From Burkholderia aenigmatica (lineage in GTDB: Bacteria; Pseudomonadota; Gammaproteobacteria; Burkholderiales; Burkholderiaceae), in NCBI RefSeq assembly GCF_902499175.1, contig NZ_CABVQC010000020.1:52227-116226 (forward strand): DNA of 64,000 bases, read 5' to 3'. A model generated the notes under the pieces. The model had not been told where the DNA came from, made no database searches, and worked only from the letters and a program-made list of their open reading frames with translations. How positions within the stretch are numbered: position 1 is the stretch's first letter; every line of letters begins with the position of its first letter. The position numbers were made by a program, and so were the translations under genes. This document shows, piece by piece, positions 9,253 to 18,635 of the stretch.

Positions 9253-10722
9253 ATGGCACAACGAACACCTGTCGGCCGCCGTGCTCGCCGCACGATTGCG
9301 GTCCTGCCGATCGCGGTTGTCATTCTCGCGGTGCAGGGGTGCAGCCATCCCGCGTTTACCCCGCGATCCGCGAGCGAGCTGGCATTGCCTGCCACCTTCA
9401 TGGGAATGAGCGCCGGGTCGACCGATCGCGATGACGCGACCGTGCACGGCGAACACGATCCGCGCTGGTGGCGGCGCTTTGGCTCCCCGGCGCTGGACGC
9501 ACTCGTCGAGCAGGCGATGCAGGACAATCCGTCCATACGGAGCGCGGAGTCGCGGCTACTCGAAGCGACGAAGTATCTTGCGGGACAACACGGTGCCAGT
9601 CGCTATCCGCAGGTGGACGTCGGCGCGTCGGCCAAAAGGGAGCAGTTGAATACCGCAGCCGCCGGCCTGCCGATGATTCCGAACCCATCTCCGTTCATGC
9701 TGTACAACACGAACGTGAACGTCCGATACGACTTCGATTTGTTCGGCGCGCAGCGTCATCGGGTCGAAGCGAAACGGTATGAAGCCGCTCTGAGAAAGCA
9801 TCAGGCCGACGCTGTACGCCTGACACTGGCCAGCAACATCATCGCTGCGGTGGTCCGGGAAGGGCGGCTGCGCGACGAAATCGAATTGAACGACGCCGTG
9901 TTGCGGAATCGGCAAGCGGTTCGGCAGATGCTGCGCGAACGGCATGAAATCGGCAGCGTCGCGTATCGGGAAACGATCGACGGCGATTCCGACGTCGATC
10001 GAATCGAAGCGGAACGGGCGGCATTGCACACGGAACTGCAGCAAATCCGGTTTCAACTCGCGGTCTACGCGGGCGTGCCGTCGCCCGAGTCGCTGCCGCG
10101 GTTTCGTTCGAGCGATTTGCAGTTGCCGCAAAACCTGCCGTCGATCGTTCCGTCGGAACTCGTGCGTCGACGGCCCGACATCCTCGCAGCGGAGTCGAGC
10201 CTGCATATTGCGGGCGAACTGGCCGGTGTCGCCACGGCAAACCTTTACCCGCGGATCGAACTGAGTGCGAGCATCGGGTCGTCGCCGCTGGTGCTCGGCC
10301 AGTTGTTCGCCGGCGGCACGACGATCTGGAATATCGGTGCCCAGCTCAGCGCACCGGTTTTTCACGGTGGAGAATTGCGTGCGGCGCGGGATGCGGCGGT
10401 CGCGGCTTACGATGCCACGTTCGAGGACTACCGGAAGGTCGTGCTGGGCGCGTTGCAGAGCGTCGCCGATGCGCTGACCGAAATCGATCGCGATGCAACC
10501 GCGCTGCAGGCCCGTAGCGCGGTCGCGCAACGGCAACAGACCGTTCTCGACATGACCCGGCGCCAGTTCGCGAACGGTAGTTCGGATCGGCTTCGTGTGC
10601 TGCGCGACGAGTATGCATACGACCTGGCGCGGCTCGAGGTAACGCGCGTTCGCGCGGCCAGGATGGCCAGTACGGTTTCGTTCTTTGCCGCCGTCGGTGG
10701 CGATGCGTATCGTCCGGATTGA
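9253..10722 (+). CDS. NodT-family outer-membrane efflux lipoprotein
   Basis: 489 residues. The signal peptide ends in AVQGC, a lipobox, followed by the usual RND/NodT opening with WWRRFGSPALDALVEQAM. Two outer-membrane-efflux repeats follow, including the conserved VRRRPDILAAESSLHIA at about residue 306 and LSAPVFHGGELRAARDAA. This is an OprM/NodT-type trimeric channel. It sits 6 bases after the permease gene and ends the operon, so gene order is adaptor, ATPase, permease, channel: a full three-layer exporter. A hairpin at 10779-10813 lies downstream, between this gene and the convergent mhpE-like gene. Confidence 0.93.
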   Translation: MAQRTPVGRRARRTIAVLPIAVVILAVQGCSHPAFTPRSASELALPATFMGMSAGSTDRDDATVHGEHDPRWWRRFGSPALDALVEQAMQDNPSIRSAESRLLEATKYLAGQHGASRYPQVDVGASAKREQLNTAAAGLPMIPNPSPFMLYNTNVNVRYDFDLFGAQRHRVEAKRYEAALRKHQADAVRLTLASNIIAAVVREGRLRDEIELNDAVLRNRQAVRQMLRERHEIGSVAYRETIDGDSDVDRIEAERAALHTELQQIRFQLAVYAGVPSPESLPRFRSSDLQLPQNLPSIVPSELVRRRPDILAAESSLHIAGELAGVATANLYPRIELSASIGSSPLVLGQLFAGGTTIWNIGAQLSAPVFHGGELRAARDAAVAAYDATFEDYRKVVLGALQSVADALTEIDRDATALQARSAVAQRQQTVLDMTRRQFANGSSDRLRVLRDEYAYDLARLEVTRVRAARMASTVSFFAAVGGDAYRPD

Positions 10723-10778
10723 CTGCACGTACGCCGAACGGGACGCCGGAGTCGGCGACCGCCGGGGCGCTGGCCCGA

Positions 10779-10813
10779 CTGCCCCGTCCCGCATAAATGC
10801 CGCGACGGGGCAG
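10779..10813. terminator. hairpin between convergent genes
   Basis: CTGCCCCGTC (10779-10788) pairs perfectly with GACGGGGCAG (10804-10813), 10 base pairs, with a smaller GCAT/ATGC hairpin possible inside the loop. It lies between the stops of two converging genes. No T-run follows on either strand, so it is a likely but not classic terminator. Confidence 0.5.
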
Positions 10814-10827
10814 GGCAGGGACCCCCG

Positions 10828-11859
10828 TTACGCCGCCACCTCCCGCGCCCGCACCATCGTCAGCGCCGCGTCCTCGATCATGTCCTCCTGCCCGCCGACG
10901 AGCCGTTGCCGGCCCAGCTCGACGAGGATGTCGCGCGCGGGAATCCCGTACTTCGCTTCCGCGCGCTTCGCGAACAGCAGAAACGACGAGTAAACGCCCG
11001 CATAGCCGAGCGTCAGCGCATCACGGTCGAGGCGGATCGGCGCGTCCATGATCGGCACCACGAGATCCTCGGCAACATCCGAGATCGCGAACACGTCGAC
11101 CCCTGTCTCGATCCCCATCCGGTCGCACACGGCAACGAACACTTCCATCGGCGTGTTGCCCGCACCGGCGCCGAGGCCGGCCGCGGCCGCGTCGATCCGG
11201 TTCGCGCCGGCGGCAACCGCTGCGACCGAGTTCGCGACACCCATCGCGAGGTTGTGATGGCCGTGGAAGCCGAGTTCCGTGTCCGGCTTCAGCGCGTCGC
11301 GCACCTGGCCGATCCGCGCGGTCACGTCGTCGGGCAGCATGTGGCCGGCCGAATCGGTGATGTAGATGCAGTTCGCGCCGTACGACTCCATCAGCTTTGC
11401 CTGCACGACGAGCTGCTCTGGCGACGACATGTGCGCCATCATCAGAAAGCCGACGGTATCGAGCCCGAGCGTACGCGCGAGGCCGATGTGCTGCTCCGAC
11501 ACGTCGGCCTCGGTGCAGTGCGTCGCGACGCGGATCGTGCCGACGCCGAGTTCGTGCGCCATGCGCAGATGCTCGACGGTGCCGATGCCCGGCAGCAGCA
11601 GCGCCGACACCTTTGCCTGCTTCAGCTCGGGAATCACGGCGCTCAGGTACGCCTCGTCGGTATGAGCGGGGAAACCGTAGTTGACCGACGCACCGCCGAG
11701 CCCGTCGCCGTGCGTGACCTCGATCAGCGGCACGCCGGCCGCGTCGAGCCCGCGCGCGATGTTGCGCATCTGGTCGAGCGTGATCTGGTGGCGCTTCGGG
11801 TGCATCCCGTCGCGCAGCGACATGTCGTGGACGGTGATCTTCTTGCCTGCAAGTGACAT
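10828..11859 (-). CDS. mhpE: 4-hydroxy-2-oxovalerate aldolase
   Basis: 343 residues from ATG at 11859, preceded by GAGGAG; an in-frame TTG 15 bases earlier would include that site and was rejected. DRE-TIM aldolase motifs are present: [16 protein letters not shown] at the N-terminus and the metal-binding [11 protein letters not shown] near residue 200. The enzyme splits 4-hydroxy-2-oxovalerate to pyruvate and acetaldehyde in the last step of meta-cleavage pathways. It forms a channelled complex with the acylating acetaldehyde dehydrogenase encoded just upstream. The gene is the last of the minus-strand run mhpD-mhpF-mhpE. Homologues are also called BphI, DmpG or HsaF according to pathway. Confidence 0.95.
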   Translation of the reverse strand: MSLAGKKITVHDMSLRDGMHPKRHQITLDQMRNIARGLDAAGVPLIEVTHGDGLGGASVNYGFPAHTDEAYLSAVIPELKQAKVSALLLPGIGTVEHLRMAHELGVGTIRVATHCTEADVSEQHIGLARTLGLDTVGFLMMAHMSSPEQLVVQAKLMESYGANCIYITDSAGHMLPDDVTARIGQVRDALKPDTELGFHGHHNLAMGVANSVAAVAAGANRIDAAAAGLGAGAGNTPMEVFVAVCDRMGIETGVDVFAISDVAEDLVVPIMDAPIRLDRDALTLGYAGVYSSFLLFAKRAEAKYGIPARDILVELGRQRLVGGQEDMIEDAALTMVRAREVAA

Positions 11860-11875
11860 CGCGTGGCTCCTCAAC

Positions 11876-12775
11876 TCAAGCGGTGGCGGCCGTCGCGGCC
11901 AGCATCTGTTCGGCGAAACGCTCGGCCGTGGCGGCCGCGGCGGCGGTCATGATGTCGAGGTTGCCCGCGTACTTCGGCAGGTAATCGCCGAGCCCTTCGA
12001 CCTCCATGAAGACCGACACGCGATTGCCGTCGAACACCGGGCCGTTCTTCAGCGTGTAGCCGGGCACGTAGCGCTGCACTTCCTTGACCATCGCATGCAC
12101 GGACGCGGTGATCGCGTCGACGTCGGGCGGGCCGTCGGTCAGGCAGTGGATCGTGTCGCGCATGATCAGCGGCGGCTCGGCCGGATTGATCACGATGATC
12201 GCCTTGCCCTTGCGTGCGCCGCCGACCTGTTCGATCGCGCCGGACGTCGTGCGCGTGAATTCGTCGATGTTCTTGCGCGTGCCGGGGCCGACCGAGCGCG
12301 ACGAAACCGTCGCGACGATCTCGCCGTAAGCAACCGGCTGCACGCGCGATACCGCGTACACCATCGGGATCGTCGCCTGGCCGCCGCAGGTCACCATGTT
12401 CACGTTCGTCTGCGCGCTGTCGAGATGCGCATCGAGGTTCACCGGCGGCACGCAGTACGGCCCGATCGCGGCGGGCGTCAGGTCGATCATCTTCACGCCG
12501 AGGGCGGTGAGCTTGTCGGAGTTGTCGCGGTGCACGTACGCGGAGGTCGCATCGAACGCGATGCGGATGTCGTCGGCGGCCACGTGCGGCAGCAGCCCGT
12601 CGACACCTTGGTCGGTCGTTTTCAGGCCGAACTCGCGCGCTCGCGCGAGACCGTCGGAGGCCGGATCGACGCCGACCATCCACACGGGTTCGAGCACCGG
12701 CGAGCGGCGCAGCTTGTACAAAAGGTCGGTGCCGATGTTGCCGGGCCCGATCAGTGCGCATTTGATTTTCTTCAT
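11876..12775 (-). CDS. mhpF: acetaldehyde dehydrogenase (acylating)
   Basis: 299 residues from ATG at 12775, with AAAGGAA upstream. It has the NAD-binding GPGNIG at 10-15 and the catalytic cysteine Cys130 in [11 protein letters not shown]. It converts acetaldehyde, NAD+ and CoA to acetyl-CoA, taking acetaldehyde directly from the aldolase encoded 16 bases downstream. Length equals the family norm (about 300-315). Equivalent names are BphJ, DmpF and HsaG. The pair with mhpE and mhpD gives a full lower meta-cleavage route. Confidence 0.95.
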   Translation of the reverse strand: MKKIKCALIGPGNIGTDLLYKLRRSPVLEPVWMVGVDPASDGLARAREFGLKTTDQGVDGLLPHVAADDIRIAFDATSAYVHRDNSDKLTALGVKMIDLTPAAIGPYCVPPVNLDAHLDSAQTNVNMVTCGGQATIPMVYAVSRVQPVAYGEIVATVSSRSVGPGTRKNIDEFTRTTSGAIEQVGGARKGKAIIVINPAEPPLIMRDTIHCLTDGPPDVDAITASVHAMVKEVQRYVPGYTLKNGPVFDGNRVSVFMEVEGLGDYLPKYAGNLDIMTAAAAATAERFAEQMLAATAATA

Positions 12776-12790
12776 CAGGATTCCTTTTGT

Positions 12791-13573
12791 TCAGATAAAG
12801 CGGACGTCGCAGCTGCCGATGCCGGAGATGTGCATCGACAGCGCATCGCCGGCCGTGACCGGAATCAGTTTCGCCAGCGAGCCGGACAACACGATCTCGC
12901 CGGCGAGCAGCGGCACGTCGTACGCGGCGAGCGTGTTCGCGAGCCACGCGACTGCATCGGCGGGGTGGCCGAGCGCCGCATCGCCGCGCCCTTGCGCGAC
13001 TGGCTCGCCGTTCTTGTCGATCGTCATCTCGCACGCAGCGAGATCGAGCGTGCGCGGATCGACGCGCGCGTCGCCGAGCACGTACACGCCGCACGACGCG
13101 TTGTCGGCGACGGTGTCCTCGATGCGGATCGCCCAGTCGCGGATGCGCGAATCGACGATCTCGAAGCAGGGCGCGACGGCGGCCGTCGCTGCGATCACGT
13201 CGGTGCGGTCGATGCCGGGGCCGCGCAGGTCGCGCGCGAGGATGAACGCGATCTCGCCTTCGGCGCGCGGTGCGATCAGCGTATCGGCAGGAATCGCGTC
13301 GCCGGCCGCGCAGTGCATGCCGGACAGCAGGATGCCGAAATCGGGCTGGCGCACGTTCAGCATGTCCTGCACGGCCTGGCTCGTCACGCCGATCTTCTTG
13401 CCGACCACAGCCTCGCCGTGTTCGACCCGGCGTGCGATGAAGCGCTGCTGGATGCGGTAGGCGTCGTCGAGCGACAGGCGGCGCGGGCGGCTCGACAGCG
13501 GCGCGACTGGCGCGCGCGCGTGCCACGCGGCGTACAGCTCGTCGCCGAGCGTCGTATGCAGGCGGGAAGACAT
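12791..13573 (-). CDS. mhpD: 2-keto-4-pentenoate hydratase
   Basis: 260 residues from ATG at 13573 (GAGGG 8 bases upstream). It belongs to the fumarylacetoacetate-hydrolase-like hydratase/decarboxylase family: LDDAYRIQQRFIARR, VVGKKIGVTSQAVQ and GEIAFILARDL are recognisable, the last carrying acidic metal ligands. It adds water to 2-oxopent-4-enoate to give 4-hydroxy-2-oxovalerate, the substrate of the aldolase two genes on. A decarboxylase of the same family (DmpH/XylI) is the nearest alternative; the neighbours favour the hydratase. Confidence 0.88.
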   Translation of the reverse strand: MSSRLHTTLGDELYAAWHARAPVAPLSSRPRRLSLDDAYRIQQRFIARRVEHGEAVVGKKIGVTSQAVQDMLNVRQPDFGILLSGMHCAAGDAIPADTLIAPRAEGEIAFILARDLRGPGIDRTDVIAATAAVAPCFEIVDSRIRDWAIRIEDTVADNASCGVYVLGDARVDPRTLDLAACEMTIDKNGEPVAQGRGDAALGHPADAVAWLANTLAAYDVPLLAGEIVLSGSLAKLIPVTAGDALSMHISGIGSCDVRFI

Positions 13574-13670
13574 GAAAGGGCCCTCGAATCTTGAATGGAA
13601 CAGGCCGCCGTCGCGGGCGGCGTCGTGCGCCGGAGCGGGGCTCCGGCGCGTGGGGCGCGGGTGTGGTGCG

Positions 13671-15053
13671 TCAGTTGCCCGAGCTGCGGATCCCGTCCGG
13701 CGAGAAGTACGCCTCGGTGAACTGCGGGCTGTTGTCGAGCTTCGGCATCGGCCCTTCGTTCGTCAGGCGGTCGGCCATGTACGCGCCCGAGACGAGGTCG
13801 TGGTAGAACACGACGCCCGGATAGAACGTCTTCGCATCGAACGCGTAGAGCGTCGTGGCAACGTTGGTACGCCAGAGCTGGCCGCGCGCGTCATAGTTGT
13901 CGGCGAGCAGCGTGATCCACGAATCCTCGTCGAGGTACAGCACCCGCTTCGCATACTGATGGCGATAGCCGTTCTTCAGCGACGCCTGCAGCACCCACAC
14001 GCGATGCAGTTCGTAGCGGATGTAGGACGGATTCTCGTGGCCCTTGCCGAGCAGGTCGCTGTACTTGACCGACGTGTCCATCGCCTTGTAGTTGTCGTAC
14101 GGCACGTAGATCTCTCGCTTGCCGAGAATCTTCCAGTCGTAGCGGTCGCCCGAACCGTTGAAGAGACGATCGTCGTCGACGGTGCGGAAGCCGCCCGGCC
14201 CCATCGGCTGGTCGTAGCCGTATTCAGGCGCCTGCCGCACGCGCCGCGTGCCGGGGTTGTACATCCACGTGCGCGACGCGTTGTCCGCACCGGCCTTGTC
14301 CCAGTTGGTGAACGACAGGATCAGCGAGCCGCGGTCGGACAGCGGCAGGTCGGTGGCGACGCGCGCATAGGTGCGGTTGTTCAGGTCGCTCTTCACGTCG
14401 TACTTGCCGACGTTGCGCGGCGAGTAGATGTCGTAGCGCACCTTGCCCCAGGCCATGTTGCCGTCGGAATAGACGACCGCCTGGTCGTAGGTGGCCTGTT
14501 CGGTGCCGATCGCCGACGACATGCGCTGGTTCCACAGCAGCTCGGTGGCGCTCTTCGGGATCGGGTACGGCACCTGCGGCGGCGCGTTGGTGAGCCCGTT
14601 CGCGTCGGACGTCATCGTCGAGTCGGGCGCATAGGTGCGGATGTCCTTGTAGACGGCATCCGTATAGCGGAAATCGCGATGGCTCGGATAGACGACGATC
14701 TTGAAGGTGGCCGGATAGCGCTTGAACATGGCCTTCTGGCCGTCGGTCAGGTGCTCGGCGTATTGCGCCATGTTCTCGGCGGTGATCGTCGCGACCGGCT
14801 TGTCGCTCGCGAACGGATCGGGGTAGCGGCCGCCGCGCTTGTACTGCACGTCGGGCGGCGTGCCGAGCCACTTGCCCGACCATTCGGGCACGCCGCTGTC
14901 CTTGCTGGCGGCGCGCACCGCGCCCATCGGCGTCAGTGGGCCGTCGAGCGCCTTCAGGTCATCCGGGGACACCTTCGGGAACGACGCCGTCGCGACGACC
15001 GCGCACGCGGCCATCACCGATGCGCGCAGGAGGGGGAGATGAATGCGTTTCAT
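13671..15053 (-). CDS. DUF1329 exported protein
   Basis: 460 residues from ATG at 15053, chosen because GAGGA lies 5 bases before it. The N-terminus (KRIHLPLLRASVMAACAVVATAS) is a signal peptide, so the protein is exported. The body matches DUF1329: RYPDPFASDKPVATITAENM, repeated YDVK/ RTYARVA segments and AYFSPDGIRSSGN at the end. Members have a LolA/LolB-like lipid-carrying fold and are nearly always next to DUF1302 genes, as here, in clusters for breakdown of hydrophobic cyclic compounds. A role in moving or sensing a hydrophobic substrate at the envelope is plausible but unproven. Confidence 0.88.
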   Translation of the reverse strand: MKRIHLPLLRASVMAACAVVATASFPKVSPDDLKALDGPLTPMGAVRAASKDSGVPEWSGKWLGTPPDVQYKRGGRYPDPFASDKPVATITAENMAQYAEHLTDGQKAMFKRYPATFKIVVYPSHRDFRYTDAVYKDIRTYAPDSTMTSDANGLTNAPPQVPYPIPKSATELLWNQRMSSAIGTEQATYDQAVVYSDGNMAWGKVRYDIYSPRNVGKYDVKSDLNNRTYARVATDLPLSDRGSLILSFTNWDKAGADNASRTWMYNPGTRRVRQAPEYGYDQPMGPGGFRTVDDDRLFNGSGDRYDWKILGKREIYVPYDNYKAMDTSVKYSDLLGKGHENPSYIRYELHRVWVLQASLKNGYRHQYAKRVLYLDEDSWITLLADNYDARGQLWRTNVATTLYAFDAKTFYPGVVFYHDLVSGAYMADRLTNEGPMPKLDNSPQFTEAYFSPDGIRSSGN

Positions 15054-15093
15054 GACTATCCTCATCTTGCTGGGTGACGAGCGGCCGGGCCGC

Positions 15094-16659
15094 TCAGAAG
15101 TGGTAGGTCGCCGTGGCGAGCACGTAGTCGCGATCGGCGAGCGGCCGCGTGGCGGGATTCGGCGAACCGAGGAACTTCGCGTAGACGAGCGACAGCTGCA
15201 GGTTGCTCAGGCGCGTGAAGGTCACGCCGGCGGTCACGCGGTGGTCGCCCTGGCCCGTCAGCGAGCCGAGCGCGCCGGCCAGCGGCGACGTGCCCGTCAG
15301 GTCGTGTGCGTAGGTCAGCGGCACGTCGAGATCCCAGCCGTTGAACACGTTCTTGTAGCTGAGCGTCCACGCGACCTCCATCGCGAGCGCGTTGCGCGAA
15401 TTCGCGAGCGTCGTCGAGCCGTCGAGCGCCGAGATGCTGCCCGCGTGCACGTACGTGAGTTCGCCGGTCAACGACTGCGAGTTCGCGAGGAAGCTCGGCC
15501 CGATCGAGTAGATGCCGGACAGGTTGGTCTGCAGCACGTTGGCGCGCGTCGACTGCGGGCCGGTGGGCGTGTTGACGAGCACCGCCGCGCCTTGCCGATA
15601 CGACACTTCGCCCGCGACGTTCACCGGGCCGACCTGCGTCGAGAAGCTCGCGCCGGTCAGCTTGATGTTGCTGAAATAGGTCTGCTGGTACTGGAGCGTC
15701 GGGAAGTACGTCGTGACGACGCTCGGATTCATGTCGTTGTAGTGCAGGTGGTACAGGCCGAGCTCGGTGTCGCCGAGCACGCGGAAGCGCGCGCCGATCC
15801 CCCACTGGTTGCGTGCGCTCGGCTTCTCGTCGGGGCCGCGCGGAATCACCATCCCGCCCGGGCCGATGATGTACTGCGCGCCGGGGCCGGTGACGTCGGA
15901 GTAGCTCCAGTACGTGCCGGGCGCGGTCAGCCGGTTCTGCTGGAACGAGAACTGGTAGTAGGCGAGCAGGCTGAAGCTCGGCGTGATCTGCCACTGCGTC
16001 GAGATCTGCGGCACGGGCAGCAGGATGTCCTTCACCTCGGCGCCGGCCATGTACGACTTGGTCGCATCGGACGGCCCCTGTGCGCCCGCGATGTTCGGGA
16101 AGAACAGGCTTTCGCCCCACGCGACGACCTGGTCGCCGACCTTCACGTTCAGGCTCGTCGAGCCGATGTGGAACGTGTTGTACGCATACGCGGCGAGCAG
16201 CGTCGTGTGGCCGCCCGACCAGTAGCGCGCGTCGCTCGTGAAGTCGTTGTACTGGCCCGAGTGGTTCACGGTGCCCGGCGCATCGTTGTAGTTCGGGCGG
16301 TGATAGGCCTGGTCGTAGAACGTATCCGCGCGGACGAACACACCCCAGTCGTCGTGCTTCAGGTTCACTTCGCCGAGCAGGCTGACCTGGTTCTCGATCA
16401 GCTTGTTCTTCGCGAAGTTGCGGTCGCCGTCGTCGCCGTTGATGTTCGCCGGCGTGAGGAGATTGCCGCTCGGTGCGCGGGTGCGCATGCCGAGGCCGTA
16501 ACTGAGCGTGAACGTGTAGTCCAGCGTCGTGTCGGCGCCCAGCTCGATCGTGCTGCCGGCGTGCGCGCTGGGAACGGCGCACGTCAGCAACGCGGCGGCC
16601 AGCGTCGACAGCGTGGCGGTTGCCCGCTTGTCGGTACGGCGCGAAATCCGTTGATGCAT
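15094..16659 (-). CDS. DUF1302 outer-membrane protein
   Basis: 521 residues from ATG at 16659, with AGGAGA upstream. After a signal peptide ending at SAHA, DUF1302 features appear: ELGADTTLDYTFTLSYGLGMR, GDRNFAKNKL and VAWGESLFFPNI. The protein ends in aromatic TATYHF, an outer-membrane beta-barrel end signature, and its chain alternates polar and aromatic residues. It is probably a substrate channel or adhesin-like porin for a hydrophobic growth substrate. It lies 40 bases upstream of its partner DUF1329 gene and is first of the minus-strand run that includes mhpD-F-E. Confidence 0.88.
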   Translation of the reverse strand: MHQRISRRTDKRATATLSTLAAALLTCAVPSAHAGSTIELGADTTLDYTFTLSYGLGMRTRAPSGNLLTPANINGDDGDRNFAKNKLIENQVSLLGEVNLKHDDWGVFVRADTFYDQAYHRPNYNDAPGTVNHSGQYNDFTSDARYWSGGHTTLLAAYAYNTFHIGSTSLNVKVGDQVVAWGESLFFPNIAGAQGPSDATKSYMAGAEVKDILLPVPQISTQWQITPSFSLLAYYQFSFQQNRLTAPGTYWSYSDVTGPGAQYIIGPGGMVIPRGPDEKPSARNQWGIGARFRVLGDTELGLYHLHYNDMNPSVVTTYFPTLQYQQTYFSNIKLTGASFSTQVGPVNVAGEVSYRQGAAVLVNTPTGPQSTRANVLQTNLSGIYSIGPSFLANSQSLTGELTYVHAGSISALDGSTTLANSRNALAMEVAWTLSYKNVFNGWDLDVPLTYAHDLTGTSPLAGALGSLTGQGDHRVTAGVTFTRLSNLQLSLVYAKFLGSPNPATRPLADRDYVLATATYHF

Positions 16660-16815
16660 GGTGTCTCCTCTTGGGGGTATCGACGACGGTCGACTGTGTG
16701 TGTTGTCGTGAGAGGCAGAGTAGGGAGATCGCGGTAGCAGGGAATCGTCAAAATGAACTAGATGACTTCCCTAGGACTGGCAACGATTCGCACCGCACCG
16801 TCGGGAATGCACGCA

Positions 16816-17595
16816 TCAACGCGCGGCCGCTTGCGCCGCCCGCAGGAACGCAGGCCGCTCGCCGCCGCCGTCGAGCCGCAGGTTCGCGCCGGACGTGTAC
16901 GACGCGTCGGGCGATGCGAGAAACAGGCACGCAGACGCGACGTCGTCGGGTGTCGCGAGCCGTCCGGCGGGAATCGTCGCGCGGATCGCGTCGAGCGCGT
17001 CGTCGTCGCCGTAGTGGCCTTCGGTGGCCGATTCGGTCTGCACGAGGCTCGGGCTGATCGCGCATACGCGCACGCGCGGCGCCCACTCGACCGCGAGCGA
17101 CGTGACCGCGTTGACGAGGCCCGCTTTCGCGGCGCCATACGCGGCCGTGCCGGGCGACGGACGCGACGCGCTGACGCTCGCGATGAACAGCATCACGCCG
17201 CCTGCCGGCTGCGGCTGCATGATTGCGTTCACGCGCTGTGCGAGTTGAAGCGGCGCGATCAGGTTCAACCGCACGATCGATTCGGTGAAGCGCGGAGAAG
17301 CATCGGCCGCGAGCGCGAACGGCGAGCCGCCCGCGTTGTTGACGAGCACGTCGAGGCCGCCTGCCGCATCGTGGATCGTCGCGAGCATCGCGTCGACCTG
17401 TTCGATGTCGCGCAGATCGGCCGCGACGAACGCCGCCGTGCGGCCGCTGGCCGACGGCGGCGTGTCGGGCGCACTGCGTCCGCAGACGAACACGCGCGCG
17501 CCCGCCGCGAGAAACCGTTCGGCGATGCGCCGCCCGATGCCCTTGGTGCCGCCCGTCACGAGCACCGTCTTGCCGCTGTAGTCGAATCCGTTCAT
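16816..17595 (-). CDS. SDR family oxidoreductase
   Basis: 259 residues from ATG at 17595, preceded by GGAGG. It has the classical SDR cofactor motif TGGTKGIG, NNAGG, a catalytic Ser in FIASVSASRPS and the YGAAK (YxxxK) pair. It is expected to interconvert an alcohol and a ketone with NAD(P)(H). It is divergent from the meta-cleavage-type hydrolase gene at 17733, sharing a 137-base promoter region. The substrate is presumably an intermediate of the local catabolic pathway; the sequence alone does not tell which. Confidence 0.9.
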   Translation of the reverse strand: MNGFDYSGKTVLVTGGTKGIGRRIAERFLAAGARVFVCGRSAPDTPPSASGRTAAFVAADLRDIEQVDAMLATIHDAAGGLDVLVNNAGGSPFALAADASPRFTESIVRLNLIAPLQLAQRVNAIMQPQPAGGVMLFIASVSASRPSPGTAAYGAAKAGLVNAVTSLAVEWAPRVRVCAISPSLVQTESATEGHYGDDDALDAIRATIPAGRLATPDDVASACLFLASPDASYTSGANLRLDGGGERPAFLRAAQAAAR

Positions 17596-17732
17596 CGTTG
17601 CCTCCGTTTCGGTGGGCCGATGATAGGAAGAAGCGCGCGCGGCTTCGTAGTCTGAAAGGATGATGCCGGCCGGCGCCGGCGGCGCAATCATCGTGGCAGG
17701 CATCCATCGAACGACGAAGGAGACAACCCGCG

Positions 17733-18569
17733 ATGACGATTCCCACGACGCCGCCGGCCGGCATCTTCACCGACGTGCCGGGCGGCCTGCGCCTGCACCA
17801 CTACGAGGCGGGCGAAGGCCGGCCCGTGGTGTTCATCCACGGCAGCGGCCCGGGCGCCAGCGGTTTCAGCAACTTCAAGCACAACGTGCCCGCGTTCGCG
17901 GCGGCCGGCTATCGCGCGATCGTCGTCGACCTGCCGGGTTACGGGCAGTCGTCGAAGCCGGCCGACATTGCCTATACGCTCGATTTCTTCGTCGGTGCGC
18001 TGCATGCGCAACTGAACGCGCTTGGAATCGGGCCGGCCGTGCTGCTCGGCAACTCGCTCGGCGGCGCGATTGCGCTCAAGTACGCACTCGACTACCCGGA
18101 CGAAGTCGACGGGCTGATCATGATGGCGCCCGGCGGGGTGGAGGATCGCGACACCTATTTCCGGATGGAAGGCATCCAGCGGATGGTGAAGCTGTTCACG
18201 AATCGCCAGATGAATGACGACACGATGCGCGAACTGCTGACGCTGCTCGTGCACGATCCGGCGATCGTCACAGACGCGCTCGTCGCCGAGCGGATGAAGG
18301 TGTGCGTCGAACAGCCGACCGAAGTGCTGTCGACGATGAGCGTGCCGAACCTGACCGACGCGCTCGGTGACCTGCGTACTCCGGTGCTCGGATTCTGGGG
18401 CACGGACGACCGCTTCAATCCGGTCGGCGGCGCGCTGAAGTTCCTCGAACGCTGCCGCGATGCGCGCTTCGTGCTGATGAACCGGTGCGGCCACTGGGTG
18501 ATGGTGGAGCACGCCGACTATTTCAATCGGGAATGCCTCGATTTTCTTGCGACGCGGAATACGCGATAA
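17733..18569 (+). CDS. meta-cleavage product hydrolase (MhpC/BphD-type alpha/beta hydrolase)
   Basis: 278 residues; AAGGAGA at 17717-17723 supports the start. Motifs are the oxyanion segment HGSGPGASG near 36, nucleophile Ser108 in GNSLGG, Asp in GFWGTDDRFNP and His in NRCGHW. HGSGPGA is the hallmark of C-C bond hydrolases acting on 2-hydroxy-6-oxo-dienoate ring-fission products (MhpC, BphD, HsaD). Its products would feed MhpD, MhpF and MhpE encoded on the other strand. No extradiol dioxygenase is nearby, so the ring-cleaving partner must lie outside the window. Confidence 0.88.
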   Translation: MTIPTTPPAGIFTDVPGGLRLHHYEAGEGRPVVFIHGSGPGASGFSNFKHNVPAFAAAGYRAIVVDLPGYGQSSKPADIAYTLDFFVGALHAQLNALGIGPAVLLGNSLGGAIALKYALDYPDEVDGLIMMAPGGVEDRDTYFRMEGIQRMVKLFTNRQMNDDTMRELLTLLVHDPAIVTDALVAERMKVCVEQPTEVLSTMSVPNLTDALGDLRTPVLGFWGTDDRFNPVGGALKFLERCRDARFVLMNRCGHWVMVEHADYFNRECLDFLATRNTR

Positions 18570-18635
18570 CGCCGGATGCCCTTGACGGCCGGCCTCGATG
18601 CAGGCGGCCTGTCTGAACAAATATATGGAGACGAC

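Noticed and set aside
11681..13594. 637-codon plus-strand frame opposite mhpF and mhpD
   Set aside because: Antisense shadow of two certain enzymes, with Arg/Asp/His-rich low-complexity translation.
15043..16737. 564-codon plus-strand frame opposite the DUF1302 gene
   Set aside because: Antisense shadow of a signal-peptide-bearing outer-membrane protein gene with a good ribosome site.
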